From positions 30,445,001 to 30,509,000 of the forward strand of contig JBAIAC010000004.1 of assembly GCA_037349315.1 (NCBI GenBank): a stretch of 64,000 nucleotides of DNA, in the 5' to 3' direction. Made by a program: the position numbers and the translations under genes. Within the stretch, counting starts at the first letter, position 1, and every line of letters begins with the position of its first letter. Below the pieces are notes generated by a model that saw nothing but the letters and a program-made list of their open reading frames with translations, ran no database searches and had not been told where the DNA came from. Shown here one piece after another: positions 1-11,527 of this stretch. This DNA comes from Chelydra serpentina. Lineage: Eukaryota; Chordata; Testudines; Chelydridae.

Positions 1-3000
1 TGAATGCTTGTTCACGTTGCCACAGCATCTGTGCCAGCAAGGTTTCAGAGTGATATACTAGCCCCAAACAGCTCAACGCATGTGTCAAGCTCCTTGCAGT
101 TTGTTGCTGCCCCTTCTTGGCCGGTTTATGCATTTTAAAAGTTTGTTTTTTGTCCATAAACTCCTTCTCAATATTCATAAACTATTTTTGACCAAAACCC
201 AGTAACTGCTGGTCGGTGAAATTCAATAACACTTGGCACATTAATAAATTAAACATTATTAAACAATATTTCCTTAATAGATTTAATCCTAAATCATTAG
301 TTGGCTTGGTTTCCAATGAAGGGCAGTTCAATCTTTTATATAAATGGTTAGTTTCAATACAATGATCCTTTTTCCATTTATAAAACACCACCATGTAGGT
401 TTTACTTCCTAACAACATTAACTTTACACTGCAGTGAAACAGAACTTTTGAATAGTCATGTTAATGGTTAAACTCCATTTCCTGTATTCACTGATCTTGG
501 GGCTCGATTGGTTTCTTCTTCCAAACCACACAGTCCGCTGAAAAAGAAAACACAACCTATCGTGACTATGCTCTGGAGTCTCTATAGGATTTTAATTAAA
601 TAGCATGTCTTTACATTTGTTTTACCCTTTTATGATATATATGTTCCAAGGGAATGCACCTTCCTTCCATAGTGTAACTCTTACCCTTTATTTGCCATAA
701 AATCATGGTAGCCATATTAATTTTCACATGAAGTGTAGCTGTTTTGTGCTGCAAGAGCTTCCATGTACCCCATATCAAAGTGATTGTCTAACCACTCAGA
801 GCCACCTTAAGGATCGGTGTTCCTAATGTTGATATTCTTGTGACCTTCCCCTCCCATTGCTGTTACTCCAGAGGTGTACCATCTTTTTCATTTTTCATTC
901 TAGTCCTGCAGCTCTTTTCATTACTACAAAAGGATCCAGAGTCTCTTCCTACTATCCTGTTCTGGCTGTCCTCGCCACAGCCACAACCATGTCCTCTAGT
1001 CCTTATTTCAAAAGGTGTTGAACTTCATCACACCATTCAGGTAACAAAGTCTGGTAACGCCAGCTGTTTGTGATCGAGGAAAAAGAAAAAATGGCAGACT
1101 ACCAGGAAACATTGGCAGCTGCTCAAAAAATGTCTGTCAGGTTTTTGCACCTTTGAATGAAAGATTCAAGGGATTTTTAGTTAAATCTTTTAAAAGTGAA
1201 TTCATTTTAGAAGTACAAAATAGGGTTTTACAAGCCAAGGGTGTTTGTTTAGGTCCTTAAAACCTTGCATAACTACACAAATGTGTTTGCATTTCTTTTA
1301 AATATGTTGCCCAACACCCCTTGTGTTGCTCTAATTATTTTGTATGCTACTGTACCCAGATGTCTGTCTCCAGATGTATAAGTAAGGATTGTGAAGTTCA
1401 GATGGAAGCCCCTTGTTTCCTTTTAGTGATTTAGACTAAATTGTCCGTAGTCAAATGATTCAAATCAGACTGTCTCTCGGCCTACAGCAGTCATTTACAA
1501 TTGATTATTTACAGACCATTCCTTCAGGGAAAGGGCCAATTTTCCTTCAGAATGACTACAAAGATTCCTGGGGACGAAAGCATAGTAGTGATAGTTGTCA
1601 TCACCTGACCTCCCCTGGCTTAAGTTGTTTGACTACCAGGGTCCCACTGGACGAGACTGCTATAACCATGTTTTATTATCAAACCAAGCATTCTTTTTTC
1701 CCTTCTTATTTAATGTTATGTTCAATACTTTTACGACACCAGTCTGCCTAATCCTTTCAGCATTCTAAAGTTTTTAACATCTGCATAAATGTTCCCTTTA
1801 ACTCCTCCCTCTCTTCCTTTAAGTGACTTACTTATTTCCCAAAGCCCATTTCTTTCCATGGTTCTGAGTTTATCTTGGTGCTTTTTGGCACTCGTTCTTT
1901 AGCAACAATTATTATTCTCTTGCTGATCATCCAAGAGTCTTATTTTTTAAAGTTTCAGTGACATTCAACAGACCTCTGCTGTGGTCTGTCAAGTGATCCA
2001 AAGTACCTCCCTCTATTACCCTTATGTTACTAAATTACTCTTTAGGAGACACTTCTATATTGTAATTTAATAACATGAGGGTTTGTTTCTTTTTTGTGCA
2101 TTTCTTGTCTAATACTATTTGCTGGAGTTTCTTTTCCACTTGGTCCCCATCTCCCTGTATCACTTCCCTGGGGAGACCAGATGGACCTCCTTTAGATCTA
2201 ACCCACTCCTCCAGCGCCCTGGAAACCGCCCAGATTTAAATCCTTCCAATTCCATTGTTAAACTGCTGGGATTGTGGAAAACAAATACCATTTTTCAGCC
2301 AAATCTTATCTCCAGTCACTGAAATGCTTCATAAGGTTGTAGAGAATGATCCCATTTACTTTATCATTCTCCCATATTTGGAAATAGGGGATCAATGCTT
2401 TTATATAACAAATATTGTGCTTGATCCTACTCTCCTTGATTTAAATACAAGCTAGATGATCACCGTGGTCTCAGCCATAAGTAATTAGAACAACATTTAC
2501 AAAAATAATGCTGAGTGTTTTTGTTCAAGGAATTATTCCTACTTGTTAATTTTTTTTATACCAGTAATTATCCAGATTTATTTCAGTGAATGTTACTATC
2601 CCACTGGGCTAGATACAAATTTACAAGATATATAGTCTACATCTTGAAAATTGTGAAGATCTGTTTGCATTGCTTATGCAATGCTTTCACAAGCCAAGTT
2701 GTTTTCCTGTGACCAAAAAAATGTCAATTGGTTTATACTTGCTGATGTTTGCTAAGAATTAACTTGATTATGGGATCCTTGTACAAATGTCTTCTGTTTG
2801 CAGTGATATGACTTTGCATTTAAGTTTATTTGCAAAGATATAATGGATAGAGCCTTTGAAAATCCGTTAATTTTGTTTAAGTCCTGTATGTAATAATTGC
2901 ATGCAAGCTTAAAGGGACCATGCTCTCAATAGTATGGCATAAATCTGATACAACATTATTTAATTCACTGGATTTATTGCAATTTTACACCCACCTAACT

Positions 3001-4250
3001 AAATTTAGAAATAAACTCCATATATTATGCTTAGCATATGACTACTCATGCATTTGGGTTTAAAATAAATTAGAAATGAAGTCCTAACCAATGTTACTAA
3101 TAACACGTTAGATAATTAAAACTGAAGGAATTTTTAAATCCAACTTACTTTTTACCATTTTTGGTTTTGTTGACTTCTTGCATTTCATTCATCTTGGACA
3201 ATTACTATCTATTTATTTGGTATGTAGTTACATATTATACCATCACAATGTGCGAGGCATTTTCCAAATGTCCCTGCCCCTAAGGATGATTAGTTAGTTT
3301 CATTTTGTTTAAAACTGATTTCTAGCTATTTTTTCACTTTTTCTCAATATACATTCTCAGTGCTGCAGTTAGAGCTATACAAGAGCTTTAAAAATATCCA
3401 TAAACATTTATTTGAATGAAATTAACTAATTCACATCTATGGTATTTGCAGCTTTTTATTTAATACGTTTCCAGTGAATATTGATATGAGTGATTTTTTT
3501 TGTTTTATTTGCAAGAATGTTTACATAAAGTGAAAGTTTCACAGATTCCCATTCAAATACATATTCATATGCACGTTCATGCTGAAATCATTCACATAGC
3601 CAACTTGAAATCTCTTCCATTACTTGTTAATAAATCTCAGTTACTTAATGAAGGAGAAGACACAATACCATGGGACCAATTACGCATCCCAAAGAATAAG
3701 TAGTCAGTAGCTGAAAATGCAAAGTGTATATTCCATAAACAACCCATAGGCTGAAATTTGTTTAGATTAATTTTTCATTGAACAGTCATGAACAACAGAC
3801 TAATTGTCAAAAGTCAAAATCTTTTTGTGGACAACTTATGAATAGAATAAAAAGGCTACATGCATGGAACGAAATATATTCACTCTGAATAGTTTGTCTA
3901 GCTGTCACTCCAGTGTTGGATTCTAAACACTTCATGAAAATATTTAAATAAAAACAAAACTGTTTTAATGACCTTTTTACTTGTTATTTTGGTAGTTCAT
4001 GGAGAGTTTCTTTTAATATTAGGTTTTACAACACTTTCCCCTGCTCTAATATAGCCTAGATTTTATATCAAACTCATCTGAGACAGCAGTATTTCAGATT
4101 TGTTGTTCCTGAATACATTATGCATGTCCAATATTTTTTTTCCAAAGCAATAATCAAAACCTAGATTTACATTATGTGGCACTACATTAATTTGTCAACT
4201 AGCTGCATAATTCTCTCCCTCCATTTCTACATTGTTTTCTGAAACTAAGA
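1..4250. other. Unassigned AT-rich non-coding DNA
   Basis: About 4.2 kb of AT-rich sequence in which I recognise no gene, RNA gene or repeat. The open frames present are under 100 codons, have no domain signature and are not supported by splice-site or codon-use patterns that I can see. Very old transposon relics could be hidden here beyond what can be recognised by eye. Confidence 0.5.
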
Positions 4251-4254
4251 TGAC

Positions 4255-4365
4255 CTGATTCAGCAAAGCACTTAAGCACCTACTCAACTTTAAGCATGCA
4301 CTTAAGTCCCATTGAAATTAATGGGTATGCTTTGCTGAATAGGGTGGGACTTACGTATGTGCTTC
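4255..4365. repeat. Short palindrome-cored dispersed repeat
   Basis: The segment carries cattcagcaaagcac-like ends and a core with the sense CCCATTGAAATTAATGGG. The two halves are roughly inverted copies, since GCAAAGCACTTAAGC near the left answers GCTTTGCTGAATAG at the right. Similar pieces recur in this window near 29805, 30297, 31160, 34870, 42741, 53850 and 54335. It is an old sauropsid dispersed repeat I cannot name, possibly a degraded MITE. Confidence 0.5.
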
Positions 4366-4395
4366 CCTGACTCTTGGCTCAGTCCCATAAGGCTA

Positions 4396-4555
4396 AGGGT
4401 ACGTCTACATTACCCGCCTGATCAGTGGGTAGTGATCGATCTATCAGGGATCGATTTACCGCGTCTAGTGTAGACGTCTACACTAGAAGCGATAAATCGA
4501 TCCCTGATAGATCGATCACTACCCGCTGATCTGGTGGGTAGGGTAGCCGTACCCT
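4396..4555. mobile_element. Full-length palindromic MITE, TA target site
   Basis: A 160-bp element that is almost one perfect hairpin. The left end reads AGGGTACGTCTAC and the right end closes with GTACCCT. Both ends are flanked by TA (4394-4395 and 4556-4557). The arms carry matching GATCGAT blocks and meet at a centre near 4475, where GTCTAGTGTAGAC turns into its complement. No coding capacity is present. TA flanks and a pure hairpin fit a non-autonomous Tc1/mariner-like element, but the superfamily is inferred. The same family occurs in a longer form at 16495-16790. Confidence 0.75.
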
Positions 4556-5079
4556 TACACTAATGTTAACCAGGAATAACTTACACTTGTTTTGCACTAT
4601 ACATTGAGATTCGGTTAAAGCTCTGAGTACTTTTCATCCAGACAGGATCGTCTTCTATCCATCTCCATTAATGGAGTGGTTTCATTGCATTTGTTTTCTT
4701 TAAGGGGGATATATAAATTGGCTGGGTACTTGCCTGCTTAGTTAAATCAGCTTAGCCCAATCCTAAAGGGAAAATAAATAAGTGTGGCTTCATGACCATG
4801 AATTGCTCATGGAGTCAGTGCTTGGCATTCCTCAGGCAATGCTAATTCCCATTTTAATTCTGGTCCTATGTCACCCTGCTGGAGTCACACACAACAATGC
4901 TATTTCAGCCTTAGGTACAGTAGGTACAGCCCACAGATTTATCTTTAAATATTTCAATATATAAGTATCACTGTTCTGTATATCATTACATACCAAATAT
5001 CTTTGTTAAAAGAGCATTATTTAGGTTGAAAGTCAAATGCTTGAACATTGAAAAATGCTAGAAATTAAGCTGCCTGGGT

Positions 5080-5760
5080 GACCTAAATTCTGTCTCCTTG
5101 TGTGTTTGCAAGCACTTGGAAGGAGACACTTATCTCCACTCAGGATCCGCAGGTGGGAGTTAAGCACCTAAGCTCTTTCTTGCAAAAAATTGAGGAGAAG
5201 GTGGTTCCTCTCCTCCATATACTTTAGCCCCATGGTTAGAGCACTCTTGCACCATATGAGAGACCTGGGTTCAAATTTCTTCTCTGCCTGAAGTGAAGCA
5301 GAGATTTGAACCCTCAAGTGGAAAACCCTAAACAAGACTATCCCATAGCCCAGTGGTTAGGGCCCTTTCTTGAGAGAGGGACGACCAGGGTTCAGGTCCC
5401 TGTTCCACATCAGGCCAAGAGCAGAATTGCAGTACTACTCCTAGGGGAGAAAAGTTGGGGAATACCTCTTTTGAAGATCCCGCTTGCACTTCAGCAACAA
5501 AGCGTCAGGACTTTGGCTGCTGAGTGCATGCTGAGCAGAAGAAATGTAGAGGACTTTACAGTGGAAACTTGGGCATCTACAGGGGTTAGCTGGCAGCTGG
5601 GTGAGGGTTTTGAGATCTAAATTTTGGAGTTGGGCACCTAATCCCTCTGTAGAACTTGGCTCTGGGGCCCCATTCACAGAATTTTGTTCTTTACAGGTGC
5701 TTACACCGTAGTATCTGAGTGCCTTTCAGTACTGCATTAAGCAATGTGAAGTTGACAGGA
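5080..5760 (+). repeat. tRNA-headed SINE cluster with two Pol III-like heads
   Basis: Two tRNA-like heads lie about 120 bp apart. The first, near 5230-5278, has TGGTTAGAGCA (A-box-like) followed by GGGTTCAAAT (B-box-like). The second, near 5350-5400, has CAGTGGTTAGGGC and AGGGTTCAGGTCC. Between them is an inverted match of the first B box (GATTTGAACCC near 5302). Flanking pieces such as GTTAAGCACCTAAG and GGGCACCTAATCCC resemble the tail of turtle tRNA-derived SINEs, and 5695-5755 resembles a MIR tail. I infer a dimeric or nested SINE rather than real tRNA genes, because no acceptor stem can be drawn. Confidence 0.5.
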
Positions 5761-5778
5761 GCGGTGGGTTCTCAGAAC

Positions 5779-6030
5779 CTCTGGCAGTAAAGCAGTGTGG
5801 TCTGGAGGAATGAGCAGTGAGGGAACTCAGGAAGTCCTAAATTGTGATCTTGCCTTTGTCACCAATACCCTATGTGACCTCAGGCATGTTTTGTTTGTCT
5901 CATTTTCCCCATCTGTAAGATGGAGATAATAATAAAAAAAAATTTCTCAGAAGGGATCTGGGGGGGGATACATTCATTAATATTTTTGATGTGGTTAGAT
6001 AGTGCATGGCCTTAGAAAAAGACCATGAAG
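5779..6030 (+). repeat. MIR/CORE-SINE relic
   Basis: The order of motifs matches a MIR-type SINE: a head with AGTGTGGTCTGGAGGAATGAG, then a middle with ATGTGACCTCAGGCATG, then a tail with TTTTCCCCATCTGTAAGATGG followed by AATAATAA. This is the classic MIR core and pyrimidine/purine tail in sense orientation, diverged and indel-rich. Confidence 0.65.
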
Positions 6031-6631
6031 GAATCAATAATTCAGTGTTCAGTGTACAGTTTGGATGCTGTGTAGTGAATAAGGCAGGAATTGCATAATG
6101 ATTTTTAAAAAGGACGAGGAAAAAAAAGGAACAGCTGCTTCATTCCCATCCTGTGCACTGTACCATCCATCCTGTGCAGTGAATGAGGCAAGGTTCTTGT
6201 GGAAAATATAGCATGTGATCATATATTTAAAGATGTTATCATGCACATTCACAATGGGGAAGAATTAAGCTTTCCTGGTTTCTGAATGTTTGCCTTTGTC
6301 ATCTAAATAACCTTCTTTTAAAGTTTTTTGCATGAAATTTCCTGGGTTTAAATAAAAAATAAAAATTATTTGCAGCTGTAACAATCCCACCCACAAGAAA
6401 TGATGATGGTGCTTCCAGAAGGATGGTTATTGGCAGCTGAGGCCATGTGCTGGATTTTGGTATTCTCAGGTAATCCCATCCCAGCCCTTTCCATCTTCTC
6501 TCCCCTGTTTGTTCAGCATCCAGGCTAGCTGCTCCTGGTGCAGTGTTGTTGTCTGCGGCTGATGCTTTTTTGGTGCTGTGGGTCCTGCTTTTGATTCAAA
6601 TGAAAAGCATTTCCCTAGCCCAAGGACTTTC
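6031..6631. other. Unassigned DNA left of the LTR-like element
   Basis: Contains a small imperfect duplication around CCATCCTGTGCA near 6150-6185. No gene or named repeat is recognised. Confidence 0.4.
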
Positions 6632-7706
6632 TGTGATGAGGTTTGGGGTGCAATCCACGCTAGTAAGGAGTTGTGTCACTGCTTGCCCTGCAATGCTGGC
6701 TGCCTTACTTTGTTTTGCTGCTGTAGCTCCCAACCTGAGATGCTTAGAACCAGCCTACCAGCATGCAGGTCACACTCTGAATGTCCATGTGCTATGGAGA
6801 CAGCCATGGTTCAGGGATTCTGTCTACAGCCTCACTCTGGTTTCCACCAGCCTTGGTTACAATCCGCAACGTGACCCCAGCACATGGCCCTTCCCAGTTT
6901 TTCCCAAAAGCTTGTGCTCCGCAATGTTCAGCCCTCTCCTGCATGGTTCAGAGAAAGAATAAGTCTTGTTTGTTCTTCTAAAGACACAAAAGCACATCAC
7001 AGCTTATAACTTAACTGGGGTAAATACACCCTTCCATTTAAACACAGCACTGAATTGGTTTTTGTAATACAAATAAAACAAATTTATTTACTGCAGGACA
7101 TAGGTTAAATGATACCAAGTAAAAGGAATAAAGTTAGAAAAGGTTACAAGCAAATAAAGGTGAAAACACACATCTAAAAGTCTAAAACTTAGTCTAGCAA
7201 GGTACAGCCTTTTTTTCAAGATGGTTTCTCACCAACATGCAGTTCCCTTTGGTTGAAGGACCGATCTTTCTCAGCTTGCAAGAGCTCTGTTCCCTTGTGT
7301 CTGTCTAGTGATGGATCCTCATAGATGGCTTCTCCTTTCTCATATCTTCCAAATTTCAATGACTTTGTTTCAAGAGTCAGGATGGCCTCATGCTGTTTTT
7401 CCCCTTGCTGTAGGCTTTCCATCCCCCTGTAGGTAAATGGGGCTTCCATTGTTGTGATTCCACAATGCTTCATTTACATAGGAGACAGTAAAGAGCTGCG
7501 TTCTCCCCTCAGAAGGAACCTGTTTCTTCTCCCTGTTTGGCCACAGACTTTACAACATAATTCAATTCAGTATCCATATTTCCTTGTACAGTGTTAATAC
7601 AAAAATGTCACAATGATATTAATTGTCAGTGGGTCATTAGCTTTCAGAAAAGACCTCATTCTGTACACTCTTACAATACATTAATGTTGTATACAATCAG
7701 TTGAAA

Positions 7707-8723
7707 CGCAGTTGGTCTAATCTACCTCGATTTCAGTAAGGCATTTGATATGGTACCACATGGAGAATTATTAGTTAAATTGGAAAAGATGGGGATCAAT
7801 ATGAAAATTGAAAGGTGGATAAGGAACTGGTTAAAGGGGAGACTACAGCAGGTCATACTGAAAGGTGAACAGTTAAGCTGGAGGGAGGTTACTAGTGGAG
7901 TTCCTCAGGGATCAGTTTTGGGACCAATCTTATTTAATCTTTATATTACTGACCTCGGCAACAAAAGAGGGAGTGTGCTAATGAAGTTTGCGGATGACAC
8001 AAAGTTGGGAGGTATTGCCAATTCAGAAAAGGATCGGGATATCATACAGGTAGATCTGGATGACCTTGTAAACTGGAGTAATAGTAATAGGATGAAATTT
8101 AATAGTGAGAAGTGTAAGGTTATACATTTACAGATTAATAACAAGAATTTTAGTTATAAGCTGGGGATGCACCAGTTGGAAGTAACGACGAGGAGAAGGA
8201 CCTCGGAGTCCTGGTTGATCACAGGATGACTATGAGCTGCCAATGTGATATGGCCGTGAAAAAAGCTAATGCGGTCTTGGGATGCATTAGGCGAGGTATT
8301 TCCAGTAGAGATAAGGAAGTGTTAGTACCGTTATACAAGGCATTGGTGAGACCTCCTTTGGAATACTGTGTGAAGTTCTGGTCTCCCATGTTTAAGAAGG
8401 ATGAATTCAAACTGGAACAAGTACAAAGAAGGGCCACTAGGATGATCCGAGGAATGGAAAACCTGTCGTATGAAAGGAGACTCAAGGAGCTTGGTTTGTT
8501 TAGCCTAACCAAAAGAAGGCTGAAGGGAGATATGATTGCTCTCTTTAAATATATCAGAGGGATAATTACCAGGGAGGGAGAGGAATTATTTAAGCTCAGT
8601 ACCAATGTGGACACAAGAACAAATGGATATAAACTGGACATCAGGAAGTTTAGACTTGAAGTTCTGGAACAGCCTTCCAAGGGAAGCAGTGGGGGCAAAA
8701 GACCTATCTGGCTTCAAGATTAA
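7707..8723 (+). pseudogene. CR1 ORF2 reverse transcriptase, 3' half, frameshifted
   Basis: Encodes the central and C-terminal part of the CR1 reverse transcriptase. Visible landmarks are YLDFSKAFDMVPH near the start, SGVPQGSVLGP, and the catalytic FADD block (FADDTKLGG, about 7987). A C-terminal stretch follows with QVQRRATRMIRG and LGLFSLTKRR. The frame is broken once, near 8180-8195: the first segment runs to a stop at 8229, while the correct continuation lies in another frame and ends at 8723. The endonuclease domain and ORF1 are absent because of 5' truncation. This is a dead copy with no host function implied. Confidence 0.9.
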
Positions 8724-9194
8724 GCTAGATAAGTTTATGGAGGTGATGGTTAGATGGGATAACATGATTTTGGCAATTAATTGACCCTTGACTATCAGTG
8801 GTAAATAGGACCAATGGTGAATGATGGGATGTTAGAAGTTACTACAGAGAACTTTTCCCTGGGTGCCTGGCTGGTGAGTCTTGCCCACATGCTCAGGGTT
8901 CAGCTGATGGCCATATTTGGGGTCGGGAAGGAATTTTCCTCCAGGGTAGATTGGCAGAGGCCCTGGAGGTTTTTCGCCTTCCTCTGCAGCATGGGGGCAT
9001 GGGTCACTTACTGGAGGATTCTCTGCATCTTGAAGTCTTTAAACCATGATTTGAGGACTTCAATAGCTGAGACATAGGTGAGAGAATTATTGCAGGAGTG
9101 GGTGGGTGAGATTCTGAGATCCTGCATTGTGCACAAGGTCAGACTAGATGATCATAATGGTCCCTTCTGACCTTAAAGTCTATGAGTCTATGAG
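7707..9194 (+). mobile_element. CR1 LINE, 5'-truncated, 3' end intact
   Basis: A sense-strand CR1 retrotransposon inserted inside the LTR-like element. It covers the second half of the reverse-transcriptase frame, then a 3' untranslated region typical of CR1 (TTCCTCCAGGGTAGATTGGCAGAGG and the GGTCAGACTAGATGATCATAATGGTCCCTTCTGACC region). It ends in two copies of the 8-bp tail TCTATGAG (9179-9194), the CR1 hallmark. The 5' end falls in the coding region, as expected of target-primed truncation. The sequence is well preserved, so this is a relatively young copy. Confidence 0.93.
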
Positions 9195-10752
9195 TAATAC
9201 TTATCACTTGAGCTTCCAGCCCTCCCACATCTTTGTAAACCAGTAAGCCTTTGCAATGGATTCTTTGAAAAGTAAAAACCCAGACCAAGCTTCTATCTCC
9301 TACGGGGTGTAAACACCATGCTGTTTCCTCCCCAACTTGTTTGGTTGATAGCTTTGTTTATCTGATATTTAAAACAGACTTTCATTGTCTCTGCCTGCTG
9401 ACAAGGCTGGTCAGAGGAGCACATATACGTTCCTTTGTTTAGGGCAGAGCTGGTTACCAACTCCCCCTGACTTGCCTGGTTAAAACTCACTATTTAAAAT
9501 TCCATAACTCTTAATACACATCATGTAATTATTTCATGCAAGAATATTAGAGATCAGTGAGTTACCATTTTCAAATAAGGCCACGAGGCATATTTTGTAC
9601 AAACATTATTACAATAGTGTATAGGATGTGAATACGGAAGTGCTAAGGGTCAGACCTCTCTCCTTACAAAGCTGCAGGAGGGTTAGCAACTGGCTGACTG
9701 GAGCAAACAGGACAGAGCCCTCTTTCCTGGACAGGGAATCTTCCATCCTATTTTCTTTCCACTTTATATAGAAGAAATCTGTTTTGTCACCTTTGTCTGT
9801 TTGTCTCCAGGACATAATATCAGAGAGTATCCATAATTTCACCTACCAAGTTGTTACAGGCATTTCACAGTGACATTAATGACCTGTGTGTTATTAGATT
9901 TCAAATGATCTATTGCATGTCATGTTTTAAATATATATAATGACACCAGCGTGTGAGGTGTAATGAGTATGTCAGTCTGGACGAGAGTTGTTGACACAGA
10001 GTAATGAACCAAAATGGGCATCTGTGTCACACTTTCCCTCTTCCAAATTGCAATGGCCAGCTGCAACTATAAGAGATCTTACAGCTTCTCAAAAAAAGGT
10101 TGCAAGAAACTGTTCATAATGGAGATTTTTAGGCTATTTAAATATAGGGGTTGCTACCAGCTCCCCCTCTGATTACAATAACTTTAGCCTTAGCCCACAC
10201 CACTGTTAATGCATGCTCTCATTCTCGTTTTTCTAATGTCCTCCTTTGTAGCAGTCTCTGCAGTCCGAATTTTGAGTGACAGGTGATCACAACTCAATGA
10301 CAATGTTACATTTTGGCCTTCTTCTGTCTCTCTGTTTTCAGGATAGTCATCACTCATGGTGTTGTAAATTTCTAGCCTTTTCACTTTATCCAACATACAT
10401 GCTCTGCACCCTTTCAACCACATACATCACCAACCCAGTATATTCAAGTTTCCTCTGGGAAATCACTCAGTTCAGATCAGATTTACATGCATTTCATGGT
10501 TTATTCAGAAAACTGTGGTGATTTTCATGTCTGTTGGTAATTAACCATCAAAACCTTTGTCCATTTATGACACTTAATTTTGTAACCATGTGTCTTTTTA
10601 AACTTACCATACAGCAGTAATCTGGGGACTACAGAAGTGCTGATAGAATCAGAGAGTCCCTGTGCTGCTACAGAGCATGATGCAGAATGTTGGATCTCTA
10701 ATGATAAAAGAATATTGGACGTGATTGTGTGTCTGCATGTGTGTGTATGCGT

Positions 10753-10760
10753 GTACATGG
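10753..10760. repeat. hAT 8-bp target-site duplication, left copy
   Basis: GTACATGG. It is repeated exactly at 11889-11896, on the other side of the element at 10761-11888. Confidence 0.85.
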
Positions 10761-10800
10761 CAGAGGTGAAAGTGGGTCGGGATAGGCTGGTACGGTGTAT

Positions 10801-11309
10801 CATAGAATCATAGAATCATAGAATCTCAGGGTTGGAAGGGACCTCAGGAGGTCATCTAGTCCAACCCCCTGCTCAAAGCAGGACCAACCCCAACTAGATC
10901 ATCCCAGCCAGGGCTTTGTCAAGCCTGACCTTAAAAACCTCTAAGGAAGGAGATTCCACCACCTCCCTAGGTAACCCATTCCAGTGCTTCACCACCCTAC
11001 TAGTGAAAAAGTTTTTCCTAATATCCAACCTAAACCTCCCCCTCTGCAACTTGAGACCATTACTCCTTGTTCTGTCATCTTCTACCACTGAGAACAGTCT
11101 AGATCCATCCTCTTTGGAACCCCCTTTTAGGTAGTTGAAAGCAGCTATCAAATCCCCCCTCACTCTTCTCTTCTGTAGGCTAAACAATCCCAGTTCCCTC
11201 AGCCTCTCCTCATAAGTCATGTGCTCCAGCCCCCTAATCATTTTTGTTGCCCTCCGTTGGACTCTTTCCAATTTATCCACATCCTTCTTGAAGTGTGGGG
11301 CCCAGTGTA
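10801..11309 (-). mobile_element. CR1 LINE 3' end, antisense, nested in hAT
   Basis: Read on the minus strand, the element encodes the C-terminal part of the CR1 reverse transcriptase ([20 protein letters not shown], then [10 protein letters not shown] and [13 protein letters not shown]). It then gives a short 3' end terminating in three copies of the 8-bp tail ATTCTATG at 10801-10825. It is 5'-truncated near 11309, just after residues WAPHFKKD. This is a different CR1 subfamily from the 7.7-kb copy: the tail unit is different and the open frame runs unbroken for over 130 codons. Confidence 0.93.
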
Positions 11310-11322
11310 CTGGTAAGAAAGT
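11310..11322. repeat. 13-bp target-site duplication, left copy
   Basis: CTGGTAAGAAAGT. It is repeated exactly at 11528-11540 and brackets the fold-back repeat at 11323-11527. The sequence belongs to the hAT host element. Confidence 0.85.
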
Positions 11323-11527
11323 CAAGTATCAGAGGGGTAGCCGTGTTAGTCTGAATCTGTAGAAGCGACAAAGAGTCCTGTGGCACCTTATAAACTAACA
11401 GACGTATTGGAGCATAAGCTTTTGTGGGTGAATACCCACATGCATCTGAAGAAGTGGGTATTCACCCACGAAAGCTTATGCTCCAATACGTCTGTTAGTC
11501 TTTAAGGTGCCACAGAACTCTTTGTCG
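11323..11527. mobile_element. Fold-back (inverted-dimer) short interspersed repeat
   Basis: The left part reads TATCAGAGGGGTAGCCGTGT and onward, the opening of a very abundant turtle short repeat. From CGACAAAGAGT the sequence runs to GGGTGAATACCCAC. It then turns back as an inverted copy, from ATGCATCTGAAGAAGTGGG to ACTCTTTGTCG. The two arms pair over roughly 75 bp with few mismatches. The 13-bp flanking duplication is too long for a hAT (8 bp) and fits LINE-machinery insertion, so this looks like a SINE-type copy with a 5' inversion. I cannot name the family with certainty. Confidence 0.7.

Larger units (their letters stand above)
6632..10031. mobile_element. Solo-LTR-like element split by a CR1 insertion
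   Basis: The element begins TGTGATGAGG and ends TGTGTCACA, so it has the TG...CA ends of an LTR. It is flanked by an exact 5-bp duplication, CTTTC, at 6627-6631 and 10032-10036. Removing the inserted CR1 (about 7707-9194) leaves roughly 1.9 kb, long for an LTR. The left part has an A-rich zone with AAATTTATTTACTGCAGG near 7080. The right part ends in AT-rich sequence. I see no primer-binding site, polypurine tract or internal gag/pol, so a recombined solo LTR is the simplest reading. The LTR family (ERV or Gypsy-type) cannot be set here. Small open frames inside it look fortuitous. Confidence 0.7.

Noticed and set aside
6543..6962. 139-codon frame starting just before the LTR-like element
   Set aside because: It runs across the LTR boundary at 6632, so it cannot be an ancestral gene.
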